Below, one piece after another: positions 1 through 8,004 of a stretch of DNA of 38,335 nucleotides (its first letter is position 1; each line of letters opens with the position of its first letter). This DNA is from UMGS946 sp048421225. GTDB lineage: Bacteria > Bacillota > Clostridia > Christensenellales > CAG-138. A program made the translations under genes and the position numbers. Under the pieces are notes generated by a model that was given only the letters and a program-made list of their open reading frames with translations, had not been told where the DNA came from and searched no databases. The stretch lies in contig DBFNRV010000092.1 of assembly GCA_048421225.1 (NCBI GenBank), forward strand, positions 1 through 38,335, read 5' to 3'.

Positions 1-123
1 TATACCAGTATAAATTGTTTGATATAACAAAAATCAAATGATATAATTCATTCAGGATTTAAGCGAATTCAGTACAAATAGCGTAAATTTGCGTACCGTG
101 CCGCTGAATCATTATAATACTTC

Positions 124-129
124 GGAGGT
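124..129 (+). promoter_or_regulatory. Ribosome binding site of the surface protein gene
   Basis: GGAGGT sits about five bases before the ATG at 135 and supports that start. A TATAAT at 113-118 lies just upstream but is so close to this site that it may not be the real -10 element. The first 110 bases of the window hold no gene I can support. Confidence 0.7.
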
Positions 130-134
130 AAGCT

Positions 135-1361
135 ATGAGAAAAATTTTGCCGGTAATACTAGCGTTGATTCTGATATTAGGGTTAATGCCGTTTGCACAA
201 GCAGAGGGAGAAATGTCCCTGACGGCTGGAAGCGTTGAGGCAAATCCAGGTGAAAGTGTAGAAATTTCAATAAGGGCGTCAGATATTGCCGCCGCGGACT
301 TTGTATTGACCTTTGACGCCGCGGCGCTCGAATATACGGGCTACAGCGCGGGAGCAAGCGATACACTGATTGTAAACGACGGGGAAGCCGATAATGGAAG
401 GCTGGCCATAAGCGCTATATCGATCTATGACAACTATGACGACGAGGCCTGCATTGTTCTTGGATTCAAGGTTGGACAAAACGCACGCGGCCAGTACGAT
501 CTGTCAATCGAACTGAGGAGCGCGGCAGTCATCATCGGCGGCAGGACTGAAAATGTCGCGCCGGAGGATGTGAGTGTGGAAAACGGAAGCATAGTAACCC
601 CTGGGTTATATACGGTTACATTTGTTGACGGCCTGGACGGCCAGGTGATTGACACTCAGCAGGTAATGGAGGGCCAGGACGCAACCCCGCCCGCGCCGCC
701 CGAGCATGAGGGCTATGTGTTTATCAGGTGGGACGGCAGCTATACTAACATCGCCTCGGATACAACGGTAACGGCCGTATACAGGACCGAGGACGCGGAA
801 CTGTACACCATAAGCTACTACGTGGACGGAGAATTCTATGACAGCCAGCTGTACGAAGCCGGCGATAAAATACAGCCGCTTGAAGAACCGGTACGCGAGG
901 GCTACGTGTTCTCGGGCTGGAGCGGACTGCCAGAGGAGATGCCGGCCGAGGACATAAGGGTTGACGGAACATTTACGCCTGCGGGCGGCATAGTGAATGT
1001 CGTGGTCACTTCGTCTGAGGGCGGAACGGCGTCGCTGATAAACGCACCCGTTGCGTACGGCTCAAACGCGGAGATATCGCTCAGCCCTGACGAGGGTTAC
1101 TGTGTATGGTATGTAGCAATAGACGGAGAGATGGTTTCATCGTATCCGGATGGCAGCGTGTACGTCATTGAGAACGTAATAAAGGATATAACGGTAAAGG
1201 TTGTGTTTAAAGCTTTAGAACCTTCAGATACGCCTGAAGTAAATCCCCCGGTAACCGGCGCGTCCTCGACGACAGAAATAGCCATCGGACTTGTCGCACT
1301 GGGCGTAGTAATTGTGATAGTTGCGTTAGTTGTTAAGAGCAGACGCAACGGTAAAGAATAA
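135..1361 (+). CDS. Secreted, wall- or membrane-anchored surface protein with cohesin-like and InlB-type repeats
   Basis: 408 aa. Residues 1-23 form a signal peptide ending in AQA. Residues about 25-155 resemble a cohesin-type beta-sandwich (NPGESVEISI, then the FDAAALEYTGY pattern). Two modules at about 157-215 and 222-280 have the Listeria-Bacteroides/InlB B-repeat pattern (YTVTFVDG...EGYVFIRWDG; YTISYYVDG...EGYVFSGWSG). A third beta module at about 285-360 resembles the related 'bacterial repeat' family. The C-terminus has a proline-rich NPPVTG motif, a hydrophobic helix (about 380-402) and a basic RRNGKE tail. This is the layout of a sortase signal, but with PPVTG instead of LPxTG, so it may simply be membrane anchored. 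The role is probably adhesion or cell-surface scaffolding, inferred from domains only. It is followed by a clear terminator and appears monocistronic. Confidence 0.75.
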   Translation: MRKILPVILALILILGLMPFAQAEGEMSLTAGSVEANPGESVEISIRASDIAAADFVLTFDAAALEYTGYSAGASDTLIVNDGEADNGRLAISAISIYDNYDDEACIVLGFKVGQNARGQYDLSIELRSAAVIIGGRTENVAPEDVSVENGSIVTPGLYTVTFVDGLDGQVIDTQQVMEGQDATPPAPPEHEGYVFIRWDGSYTNIASDTTVTAVYRTEDAELYTISYYVDGEFYDSQLYEAGDKIQPLEEPVREGYVFSGWSGLPEEMPAEDIRVDGTFTPAGGIVNVVVTSSEGGTASLINAPVAYGSNAEISLSPDEGYCVWYVAIDGEMVSSYPDGSVYVIENVIKDITVKVVFKALEPSDTPEVNPPVTGASSTTEIAIGLVALGVVIVIVALVVKSRRNGKE

Positions 1362-1403
1362 TTACTGTAAACGCAGAAGGCTGTAAAGAGCGGACTAAAA
1401 TTC

Positions 1404-1436
1404 AAGGGGCTGCCGGCGCAATGCGGCAGCCCTTAT
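1404..1436 (+). terminator. Rho-independent terminator of the surface protein gene
   Basis: Perfect 9-bp stem GGGCTGCCG / CGGCAGCCC (1407-1415 and 1424-1432) with an 8-base loop, flanked by AA/TT and followed by an A/T-rich TTATTAAAAT tract. The U-run is short, but the position directly after the gene fits. Confidence 0.75.
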
Positions 1437-1577
1437 TAAAATATAAGACATAGGACGATTTGAAGCAGGCCCGGTAAACTTGGCCGCTCACGCTAAAATA
1501 GCCTTTATCTTAAGGCACTCATAGGTTATAATACTATAATATTAACTGAATTTTAGCTTTTGAAAGGTTTTTGCATT

Positions 1578-2033
1578 ATGAAAAGGGTTGCGTTATTGCT
1601 AACATGCGTTTTAATCATATTCAGCCTGTGTTCCTGCGGAGGGGGATCATATACCATTGGAGAAAGATATTTGGTGACCACCGATGGTTATATGGAGATC
1701 TATAGGCCCTATATTTCCGACTCGCTGCCATATCTACGGCGGTCGGATATGACAGCTTCAGAGCGTGAAAGCATCCACTATCTGCTAAGCACGCTGGGTA
1801 ATTTTTCAGAGGAGGAAAGCGAGGAGCTTTTATATGAAAAATCACCGGCGATAATAATGCAGACCGTTGGGGAAGGCGAGATAGAGTTTTACCTGGACTG
1901 CGTAAACCAAAAGGTGTTTACGGCAGAATCCCAGCCGGATTCCCCCTTGTGGAAGTATACAATCTATGAAACCAATGCGGAACACTTTAAAAGCGTAGCG
2001 GAAAACCTGCTTGGAATAAAGGTGGGGGGCTGA
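1578..2033 (+). CDS. Small lipoprotein of unknown function
   Basis: 151 aa. The N-terminus has a basic start, a hydrophobic core and a lipobox ending in Cys (IFSLCSC, lipidated Cys at about residue 20), so it is predicted to be exported and lipid-anchored by Lgt/Lsp. The rest is an acidic, soluble domain of about 125 residues that I do not recognise. I chose the ATG at 1578 over the upstream in-frame TTG at 1560 because AAAGG at 1563-1567 is well placed for the ATG and the signal peptide then starts normally. The GNAT gene follows after 10 bases, so the two are probably cotranscribed. The interval 1362-1577 upstream contains only the preceding terminator and AT-rich DNA with two possible TATAAT elements (about 1527 and 1535) lacking good -35 partners. 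Confidence 0.7.
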   Translation: MKRVALLLTCVLIIFSLCSCGGGSYTIGERYLVTTDGYMEIYRPYISDSLPYLRRSDMTASERESIHYLLSTLGNFSEEESEELLYEKSPAIIMQTVGEGEIEFYLDCVNQKVFTAESQPDSPLWKYTIYETNAEHFKSVAENLLGIKVGG

Positions 2034-2043
2034 CGGGTCGAGC

Positions 2044-2499
2044 ATGGAAATAGAATACAAACTGTGCGGGGTTGACGACGCGCCGGCGGCGGCTAGGCTT
2101 GCGGGGCTGTTGTGGCCTGGCTGTGATGAAACTGAACTGGAAAAAGAGTATAGAAGGCTTATTTCAGCGGACAGCCTGGCGTGTCCAATAGCGCTTCTTT
2201 GCGAAGAACCCATTGGCTTTGCCCAATGCCAGTTAAGGCACGATTATGTCGAGGGGGCTAACAGCAGCCCTGTGGCATATCTGGAGGGAGTATTTGTCAA
2301 GGCGCCATACAGACGAATGGGCACAGCGCGTAGGCTTTTATCCATGTGCAAGGAATGGGCCAGAGGTAAAGGATGCGTAGAATTAGCAAGCGATTGCGAA
2401 CTAAATAACGACGTCAGCCTAGGCTTTCACCTCAACTATGGTTTTAACGAGGCAAACAGGATAATCTGCTTTATAAAAAATATTCAACCCAAGGGATGA
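2044..2499 (+). CDS. GNAT acetyltransferase resembling aminoglycoside 6'-N-acetyltransferase, AAC(6')
   Basis: 151 aa, the usual length of AAC(6')-I enzymes. Specific resemblances to that family as I remember it: a WPG near residue 25, an IGFAQ strand, the RHDYVEGANSSPVAYLEGVF core, then the acetyl-CoA loop YRRMGTARRLL (Q/RxxGxA type) and the downstream pattern KGCVELASD...HLNYGFNEANRIICF. AAC(6') enzymes transfer acetyl from acetyl-CoA to the 6' amino group of aminoglycosides in the cytosol. A chromosomal member may have another amine substrate, so the exact role is inferred. It starts 10 bases after the lipoprotein stop, and a G-rich stretch inside the preceding gene may be its ribosome binding site. 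There are no signs of a mobile element around it. Confidence 0.75.
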   Translation: MEIEYKLCGVDDAPAAARLAGLLWPGCDETELEKEYRRLISADSLACPIALLCEEPIGFAQCQLRHDYVEGANSSPVAYLEGVFVKAPYRRMGTARRLLSMCKEWARGKGCVELASDCELNNDVSLGFHLNYGFNEANRIICFIKNIQPKG

Positions 2500-2610
2500 A
2501 TTTCAACCATAAACAAAGGGCTGCGGACGGTAAATCAATCCCTCTATAGCCATTAAAGTTTAGCTAAGCCAGCGCATACGACTTACCCGCCTTATTTAAA
2601 CGGGCGGCCC

Positions 2611-2656
2611 TGCATTAAAAAGCTTAACGGGATACGGCTATGGCCGTATCCCGTTA
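2611..2656 (-). terminator. Strong rho-independent terminator of feoB
   Basis: A perfect 14-bp inverted repeat, TAACGGGATACGGC (2625-2638) and its complement (2643-2656), separated by four bases. On the minus strand it is followed by AGCTTTTTAA. It lies five bases beyond the feoB stop codon. It may also block plus-strand readthrough from the GNAT gene. Confidence 0.92.
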
Positions 2657-2660
2657 GAAT

Positions 2661-4757
2661 TTAAACAAGCCCGAGCAGGCGCACGGCGTTTGCGATAATG
2701 GCGCATACCGCGATTCCGGCAAGCGTAGGAACCAGGGCCGACACCCCCGTCCATTTCCAGCTTTGCGTCTCTTTGCGTATTGTCAGCAGCGTAGTAGAGC
2801 ATGGCCAGTGCATTAAAGAGAACAACATTGTGCATAGCGCCGTCATCCATGTCCAGCCATTATCAATAAACAGCGCCTTTAGGCTGGCTAAATCAAGCTC
2901 CATAATGCTTCCCGTCTGCATGTAAGCCATAATAACTATGGGGATAACGATCTCATTGGCCGGAAAGCCTAGTATAAATGCAAGAAGAATCACTCCGTCA
3001 AGCCCGATAAACCGCGCGAAAGGGTCCAGAAAACCTGCGATGTGCGAAAGCAGGCTCGCCCCGTTAGCCGTAACATTTCCAAGGAGCCATATTATCAGGC
3101 CTGCGGGAGCGGCAATCATTACAGCGCGCCCAAGGACAAAGATTGTTCGGTCCATAATCGACCGTACTATCACCTTACCCAGCTGGGGGCTGCGATACGG
3201 CGGGAGTTCAAGGGTGTATGAGGAAGGAACGCCTTTAAGTATGGTTTTGGTCAGCGCTTTTGACACTAGAAATGTAGCCGCTACCCCTAAAAGAATCATT
3301 CCGGTCAGCAATACGGCCGCTCCCGCCGAATTCCACAGCCCGACCGAAGTTCCTATAAAGAACATGGTTATTATGGATATAAGCGTTGGAAACCTTCCGT
3401 TGCATGGTACAAAATTATTGGTTATGATCGCTATGAGACGCTCCCGCTGCGAGTCAATAATGCGGCAGCCCGTTACTCCGGCCGCGTTGCAGCCAAACCC
3501 CATACACATGGTTAGCGCCTGCTTTCCACACGCTCCGGCCCGTTTAAAGCCCCTGTCCAGGTTGAAAGCTATGCGCGGAAGATAGCCCGAATCCTCCAGC
3601 AGCGTGAACAAAGGAAAGAATATCGCCATCGGGGGCAGCATGACCGCTACGACCCAGGCTAGCACCCTGTATACCCCCTGGACCAGAATGCCGGTAAGCC
3701 AGGTAGGGGCATGTAGAACTTCAAACAGGTCCACTAACCGGTCTTCTACCCAGAATAGCCCTTTAGAAAGCAGCTCTGAAGGGTAGTTGGCTCCCGTAAT
3801 CGTTATAAACAGCGTTATGCCAAGCAGCAGCAGCATAACTGGGATGGCGGTAAACCGTCCAGTCAATATTCGGTCAAGTTTCCTATCCCTTATGTCGTAA
3901 TCCGCATTTTCAAAACACACTGCCTGGGAGGCGATTTCCTGCGCCGATTTTACTATGCACGAGACAATGTCGTCCTTAATACTGTCCTCAGTATAGCCTG
4001 CATTGGCTAGGATTTCGTGTGCCTCATTCAGAGCCTCATCCAGTCTGTTTTCATCAAGCTCCATTCTGTTTTTAAGGTTTTCGCTTAGATGCCGGTCGTT
4101 CTCAATAAGCCTTAGCGCTGCAAAGCGCGGGTTAATATTATGCTTTCCTGTTCCGAGGACGGGAAGCATCCGTTCAATGGCCTCTTCTATGGGCCTTGGA
4201 TAATCTATATGAAGCGGGGGCGGGGGCGTTTGGCCGGCCGTATATTCTATCGCGCCGGCCAGGCCGTCGAGACCATCGTTAGAGCGTGCCGAGCAGCCGA
4301 CCACCCTTACTTTGAGCAACCTTTCGAGCGTCTTGAGATCGACCCGTATGTGCTTTTTTTTTGCTTCATCCATGATGTTGACGCATACGACCGCCGCTCC
4401 GGTGATTTCGAGTACCTGGAGTACGAGGTTGAGGTTCCTCTCGAGCACCGTCGCGTCGCACACCACAACCACCGCGTCAGGATTTTCAAGGCATATAAAA
4501 TCCCTTGCGACCTCCTCCTCCTGCGAGTGTGCCATGAGCGAGTATGTTCCTGGCAGATCAACGATTGTGTATTCGTTTTCTTCAATGCTTAAATGTCCCT
4601 CCGCTATGGCCACGGTCTTCCCAGCCCAGTTTCCGGTGTGCTGGTTCATGCCCGTCAGCGCGTTGAATACGGTGCTCTTTCCAACGTTAGGATTTCCAGC
4701 GAGCGCAATTTTCCGCGCACGCCCGCTTCCTGCTGATAAAACATTCATGTCTTGCAT
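2661..4757 (-). CDS. feoB: Ferrous iron transport protein B
   Basis: 698 aa, within the family range. The N-terminal G domain carries G1 GNPNVGKST (about 21-29), a G2/switch region with TGNWAGKTV, G3 DLPGT, and a NIMD in the G4 position. A helical spacer leads to a C-terminal membrane core of eight or more helices with the family Gate motifs, including the ACGKQALTMCMGFGCNA segment and the later FPANEIVIP motif. FeoB imports Fe2+ across the cytoplasmic membrane and is important in anaerobes. The start at 4757 is supported by GGGAGGT about five bases upstream. No feoA or feoC is adjacent; the gene stands alone with its own terminator. I did not find a convincing Fur box upstream. Confidence 0.96.
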   Translation of the reverse strand: MQDMNVLSAGSGRARKIALAGNPNVGKSTVFNALTGMNQHTGNWAGKTVAIAEGHLSIEENEYTIVDLPGTYSLMAHSQEEEVARDFICLENPDAVVVVCDATVLERNLNLVLQVLEITGAAVVCVNIMDEAKKKHIRVDLKTLERLLKVRVVGCSARSNDGLDGLAGAIEYTAGQTPPPPLHIDYPRPIEEAIERMLPVLGTGKHNINPRFAALRLIENDRHLSENLKNRMELDENRLDEALNEAHEILANAGYTEDSIKDDIVSCIVKSAQEIASQAVCFENADYDIRDRKLDRILTGRFTAIPVMLLLLGITLFITITGANYPSELLSKGLFWVEDRLVDLFEVLHAPTWLTGILVQGVYRVLAWVVAVMLPPMAIFFPLFTLLEDSGYLPRIAFNLDRGFKRAGACGKQALTMCMGFGCNAAGVTGCRIIDSQRERLIAIITNNFVPCNGRFPTLISIITMFFIGTSVGLWNSAGAAVLLTGMILLGVAATFLVSKALTKTILKGVPSSYTLELPPYRSPQLGKVIVRSIMDRTIFVLGRAVMIAAPAGLIIWLLGNVTANGASLLSHIAGFLDPFARFIGLDGVILLAFILGFPANEIVIPIVIMAYMQTGSIMELDLASLKALFIDNGWTWMTALCTMLFSLMHWPCSTTLLTIRKETQSWKWTGVSALVPTLAGIAVCAIIANAVRLLGLV

Positions 4758-5311
4758 AGTTACCTCCCACTACTAAAGCAATGGCAATAAACATTGCCCT
4801 TAACGCTGTCGTTGTTTCAGGCGGCGCTACTCCCAACAAAAATGGGATAATATAATTCCGCGACGAATCGGACAAAATGACCCGCAGTCGGCATGATACC
4901 CTTAATACATGAATAAGGCGCTCTGCTATGCGGCGTTATTGATCCTATATTCGTATAAGTTTAACCTTCACGATTAGTCTTCCGAGTTCCCAATGCAGGG
5001 CAAACATTAAAATAGGCTTTAGACCTATGCCCATCACCGAAAGCCTACATTATGGATGTTTTGCGCCAATGCCAATGTATACCCTTGTCAACTGAGGGTA
5101 AGGAAACTAAGTAATCATATGTTGGTATCCGATGAAATATAATCCGTAGAGGCCATACAAATGAATTCCAGAGTTGTATATCATATTACGAAATGATCAA
5201 TGAAGTCCTATAGAATTGGTTCATACCTGTAGATTATCCAAAATGGCACTTTAGCGAATCGAAGCCGCTTGCTTATATAGCTGACAAGCCCCCGAGCGCG
5301 ACAATGTAAAT
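4758..5311. other. Intergenic region of about 550 bp upstream of feoB
   Basis: This stretch lies between two minus-strand genes. It has stop codons in all frames and no ORF with a ribosome binding site. It must carry the feoB promoter on the minus strand; an AT-rich TATATT/TATTAT cluster near 4846-4860 is a possible -10. I see no tRNA, no recognised riboswitch and no terminator. It may hold a decayed gene or an unannotated small RNA, but nothing in the sequence lets me say so. Confidence 0.4.
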
Positions 5312-5599
5312 CTATATATGCTGGTTCTCTTTTTTCTTATCACTGTATATAGTCAGCTCAAACTTATCAAAATCAACGCTTTCCATAAAGTCGGACGGCC
5401 TGAACACGGTTCTAGAGAATCTTTCCAGCTCTTTTTCGTGTTTTTTCAATATAACCGGCCTAGACAGATCCAGCTTTTTGCATATATCATCCAGTATTGC
5501 CGTCCAATCATGGACGTCGGACGCCTTATGGGCATCAGCGTCGGACAATGCGTCTGATACCGCCTTATTATCCCTGTAGATCCTGCCCCAGATTTTCAT
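5312..5599 (-). CDS. Small conserved-looking hypothetical protein
   Basis: 95 aa, predicted soluble and cytosolic, charged, mostly helical. Starts MKIWGRIYRDNK, has a hydrophilic middle with a DWTAILDDICKKLDLSRP segment, and ends in a lysine-rich tail. I do not recognise the family. A good ribosome binding site (GGAGAT, about eight bases before the ATG) and coding-like composition support it as a real gene. It is preceded by the end of the zinc-ribbon gene and a GC-rich hairpin, so it may be a separate unit or be reached by readthrough. Confidence 0.65.
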   Translation of the reverse strand: MKIWGRIYRDNKAVSDALSDADAHKASDVHDWTAILDDICKKLDLSRPVILKKHEKELERFSRTVFRPSDFMESVDFDKFELTIYSDKKKENQHI

Positions 5600-5631
5600 A
5601 TAAATATCTCCGTTAACTATGTGATATTACA

Positions 5632-5657
5632 GCGGCGGGACCAAAGGATCCCGCCGC
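5632..5657 (-). terminator. GC-rich hairpin after the zinc-ribbon membrane protein gene
   Basis: A perfect 9-bp stem GCGGCGGGA / TCCCGCCGC with an 8-base loop, 20 bases beyond the stop codon. There is no real U-run on the minus strand (TGTAATATC follows), so it is a weak terminator or an mRNA-stabilising hairpin. Confidence 0.5.
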
Positions 5658-5677
5658 CTTCAAAAGTCATGATAATG

Positions 5678-7594
5678 TTATGCTGTCGTTTTCCATACAA
5701 ACCATACGTATATGTAAGGGATATTCGTATCGCCATACAGTCCATTGGGGAATCCGGCTATCGTATAGGTAATATTGTCGCCGGCGGAAATGGTCGCCGC
5801 CCCCTCGTAGCTGTTGTGGTATTCGAAGTAAAGCTCTTTGCCATCAGCAAGGGTCAGCTTTGCAATCGTATAGCCCTCGGATTGAATAACCTCGGTAACT
5901 TTGCCGTTTATTGCATAGCTTTGGTCGTGGTTTGGCGAGGATACGAGACGGTCGTAATCCAGCGCGAACGCGCCGGCCTTATAGTCGGAAGAGCTTGCGG
6001 GCGCACGCTCAAGGTGCAGCGAAGCCGTAGACGTGGTTCCGTTGTTGGTTATAGTTACAACAGCGTTGTAGTATCCAACACTCGAAAGCTTTGCGGTAAA
6101 GGTAAACGCACCGCTTTCATCAACGGTTGCCGGAGCTGTAAGTTCAATTCCGTCGCCGCTTACCTCTATCTGCGAACCGGGGTCAACCGTCCCCTTTATA
6201 GTTATCGTTTCGCCGTTTGTGCGGAGATTTACACCACTGTCAAGCTTTAGCTCGGAATTGGCCACGCTGTAATCGACGCTAACGGTTGCCTTTGCGGTTT
6301 TGCATCCCGCCTTCTGCGCTTCCACGGTTATCTCATGGGTGCCGGCTCCGGGAAGTTCGTATGTATACGAAAACTTTCCGGTTCCATCCACCGTTGTAAG
6401 CTGGCCGTTGATATACACTGCCGCCGCCGTATCGTCCACCGTGCCTTCGATAAGAACGCTCTTTGAGGCGGAGGTCATTGTAGCCGTATCAGGCGAGGTC
6501 AGCGTAAGTGAAATTGTAGGCACTTCAATCGGAACGGATGTTAATTCAATTCCGTTCTTGCGTTCCTTATCGGTAGCGTCGGGCTTTACCACATTTATGA
6601 TTGATTCGTCAGTGGTAACAAATTTATCTATCTTAAATTCCTCGCCCGATTCCGTTATAAGCGTGAAGTCCGGCTCAATCATAACCGGCGACTCGTCCAC
6701 AGGCTGAGTCGGATACCAGACCTCTCTAGCGACGTTATATGATATGCTGTTGCTGCTGTCTATTTCATCCTCGCGCTCATCCGATCCATACTTAAAGCGG
6801 ACTTTGCTTCCGCTTTCCGCATAAATTGTTACGGTATAAATAGGCTTGCCGTTAGGGTCCGTTCCCGTAGCTATCGTAGAGGATCTCATCAGCGGGTTGC
6901 CCCCAAATACATGCGCCGTGAAATTTCCTAAAGAGCCATAGTTTGAACCAATGGTTATGATGCCTATAACTATAAGCGTTACGACAACTACTCCGATAAC
7001 CGCCAGGACAACGGCCAATCCCCTTCGCTTGCCGCGCGGCCTGTAGTCGTCGTTATCGTCGTCCTCATCCCCGTCATAGAAGTAATCCTCGTCCAGAGGA
7101 TCTGCGTATCTGATCTGATTCCGATCCTGCTGGTCAGGACGGCGGCTTTCCTTATTTGGAGTCCTGTTATTTTCAGCCCTGGCCGAAGCGCCCCTATGAG
7201 AACCCCTTCTTACGGGTATCACCATTGTTTTATCAGGATCCTCATCGTCAAACGGCTCGATATCGTCCTCGTAGTCATAATCATACATTTCCTCGGGTTC
7301 AGGCGAGGGCGCCGGGCGATTCACAGGTACGTAATCATCGTTAATTGGTTTGGGATCAAACCTTCTGGGTGAATAACCCTTTGGTATATCCTCCTCATTG
7401 ACATTATCGGCTGAAAGGTCCGGATTGGGCCATCCGGGGGAGCGCACAAATCCCCATGTGGGCTTGGCCCGCTCCTCGGACGCAGACGGCGTTTCAGGCC
7501 GTGCTTCATCGCCTTCAGGTATTAATTCAGAGGCACAGTTCTTGCAATATTCGAGATAATTTTCGTTGAACGTGCCACATTTTTTACATATCAT
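5678..7594 (-). CDS. Zinc-ribbon membrane protein with a large Ig-like extracellular region
   Basis: 638 aa. Residues 1-22 form a zinc ribbon with cysteines 3, 6, 17 and 20 (CxxC-x10-CxxC). A long acidic, proline-rich, low-complexity linker with many D/E residues follows (about 23-190), then a basic stretch (RPRGKRRG) and one transmembrane helix (about 193-217). The rest would be outside: a beta domain, then two or three bacterial Ig-like domains (about 365-540; for example LIEGTVDDTAAAVYINGQ and ITIKGTVDPGSQIEVSG), then a C-terminal beta domain of about 95 residues. The start was moved from an upstream ATG at 7627 to 7594 because AAGGAGG lies about 10 bases before it and the zinc ribbon then begins at residue 1. 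The role is unknown; the topology suggests a cytosolic metal-binding sensor or anchor coupled to an envelope domain. Confidence 0.75.
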   Translation of the reverse strand: MICKKCGTFNENYLEYCKNCASELIPEGDEARPETPSASEERAKPTWGFVRSPGWPNPDLSADNVNEEDIPKGYSPRRFDPKPINDDYVPVNRPAPSPEPEEMYDYDYEDDIEPFDDEDPDKTMVIPVRRGSHRGASARAENNRTPNKESRRPDQQDRNQIRYADPLDEDYFYDGDEDDDNDDYRPRGKRRGLAVVLAVIGVVVVTLIVIGIITIGSNYGSLGNFTAHVFGGNPLMRSSTIATGTDPNGKPIYTVTIYAESGSKVRFKYGSDEREDEIDSSNSISYNVAREVWYPTQPVDESPVMIEPDFTLITESGEEFKIDKFVTTDESIINVVKPDATDKERKNGIELTSVPIEVPTISLTLTSPDTATMTSASKSVLIEGTVDDTAAAVYINGQLTTVDGTGKFSYTYELPGAGTHEITVEAQKAGCKTAKATVSVDYSVANSELKLDSGVNLRTNGETITIKGTVDPGSQIEVSGDGIELTAPATVDESGAFTFTAKLSSVGYYNAVVTITNNGTTSTASLHLERAPASSSDYKAGAFALDYDRLVSSPNHDQSYAINGKVTEVIQSEGYTIAKLTLADGKELYFEYHNSYEGAATISAGDNITYTIAGFPNGLYGDTNIPYIYVWFVWKTTA

Positions 7595-8004
7595 AGCTTG
7601 ATGAGCCTCCTTCTTCATAAGCAGCATGACGCGCTAAGAGCGCATAAACGACATCATGGACTATATTTCATTATAACAAATCATTATATTACTTCAAGCG
7701 TATCGGGAATTTTTATTTTGAATATTCTATTAACAACTCATGAAATGTTTAAAACATTAATTACAAAATGTTTTCCATATAGCAACCGGTTCATAAGAAC
7801 TAAAGTTTCATACTTGTATCTTTAAAGGCTTATCAATATACTGGATACTGGCGGCGGATGAATTTATAAGATGATAAGCCTTCAGAAAACGGTTAGGCTA
7901 TCAGCCCTTTCTATTATCGTTTCAATGTAAGCAATAGGCAGGCGCTTTCGAAACAGAGCTTTGTGTCGCACTGGGGATATTTCGCAAACGTCTGCCAGTC
8001 AGCA
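7595..8004. other. AT-rich intergenic region of about 410 bp with a palindrome cluster
   Basis: Lies between two minus-strand genes, spoIIP and the zinc-ribbon gene, so it should hold the promoter of the latter. The notable content is a 15-bp palindrome AATGTTTAAAACATT at about 7744-7758 and a third half-site AATGTTTT near 7768. No obvious terminator for spoIIP and no credible ORF is seen. Confidence 0.45.

Noticed and set aside
2587..2609. CCGCC...GGCGG hairpin after the GNAT gene as its terminator
   Set aside because: Only five pairs and no T-run; the strong hairpin just downstream is a better stop for both strands.
2938..3585. Plus-strand ORF of 215 aa within feoB
   Set aside because: Antisense frame of a well-conserved feoB; no independent start signals.
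5621..6250. Plus-strand ORF of 209 aa
   Set aside because: Shadow of the zinc-ribbon/Ig-like gene on the other strand, with odd composition and no recognisable domain.
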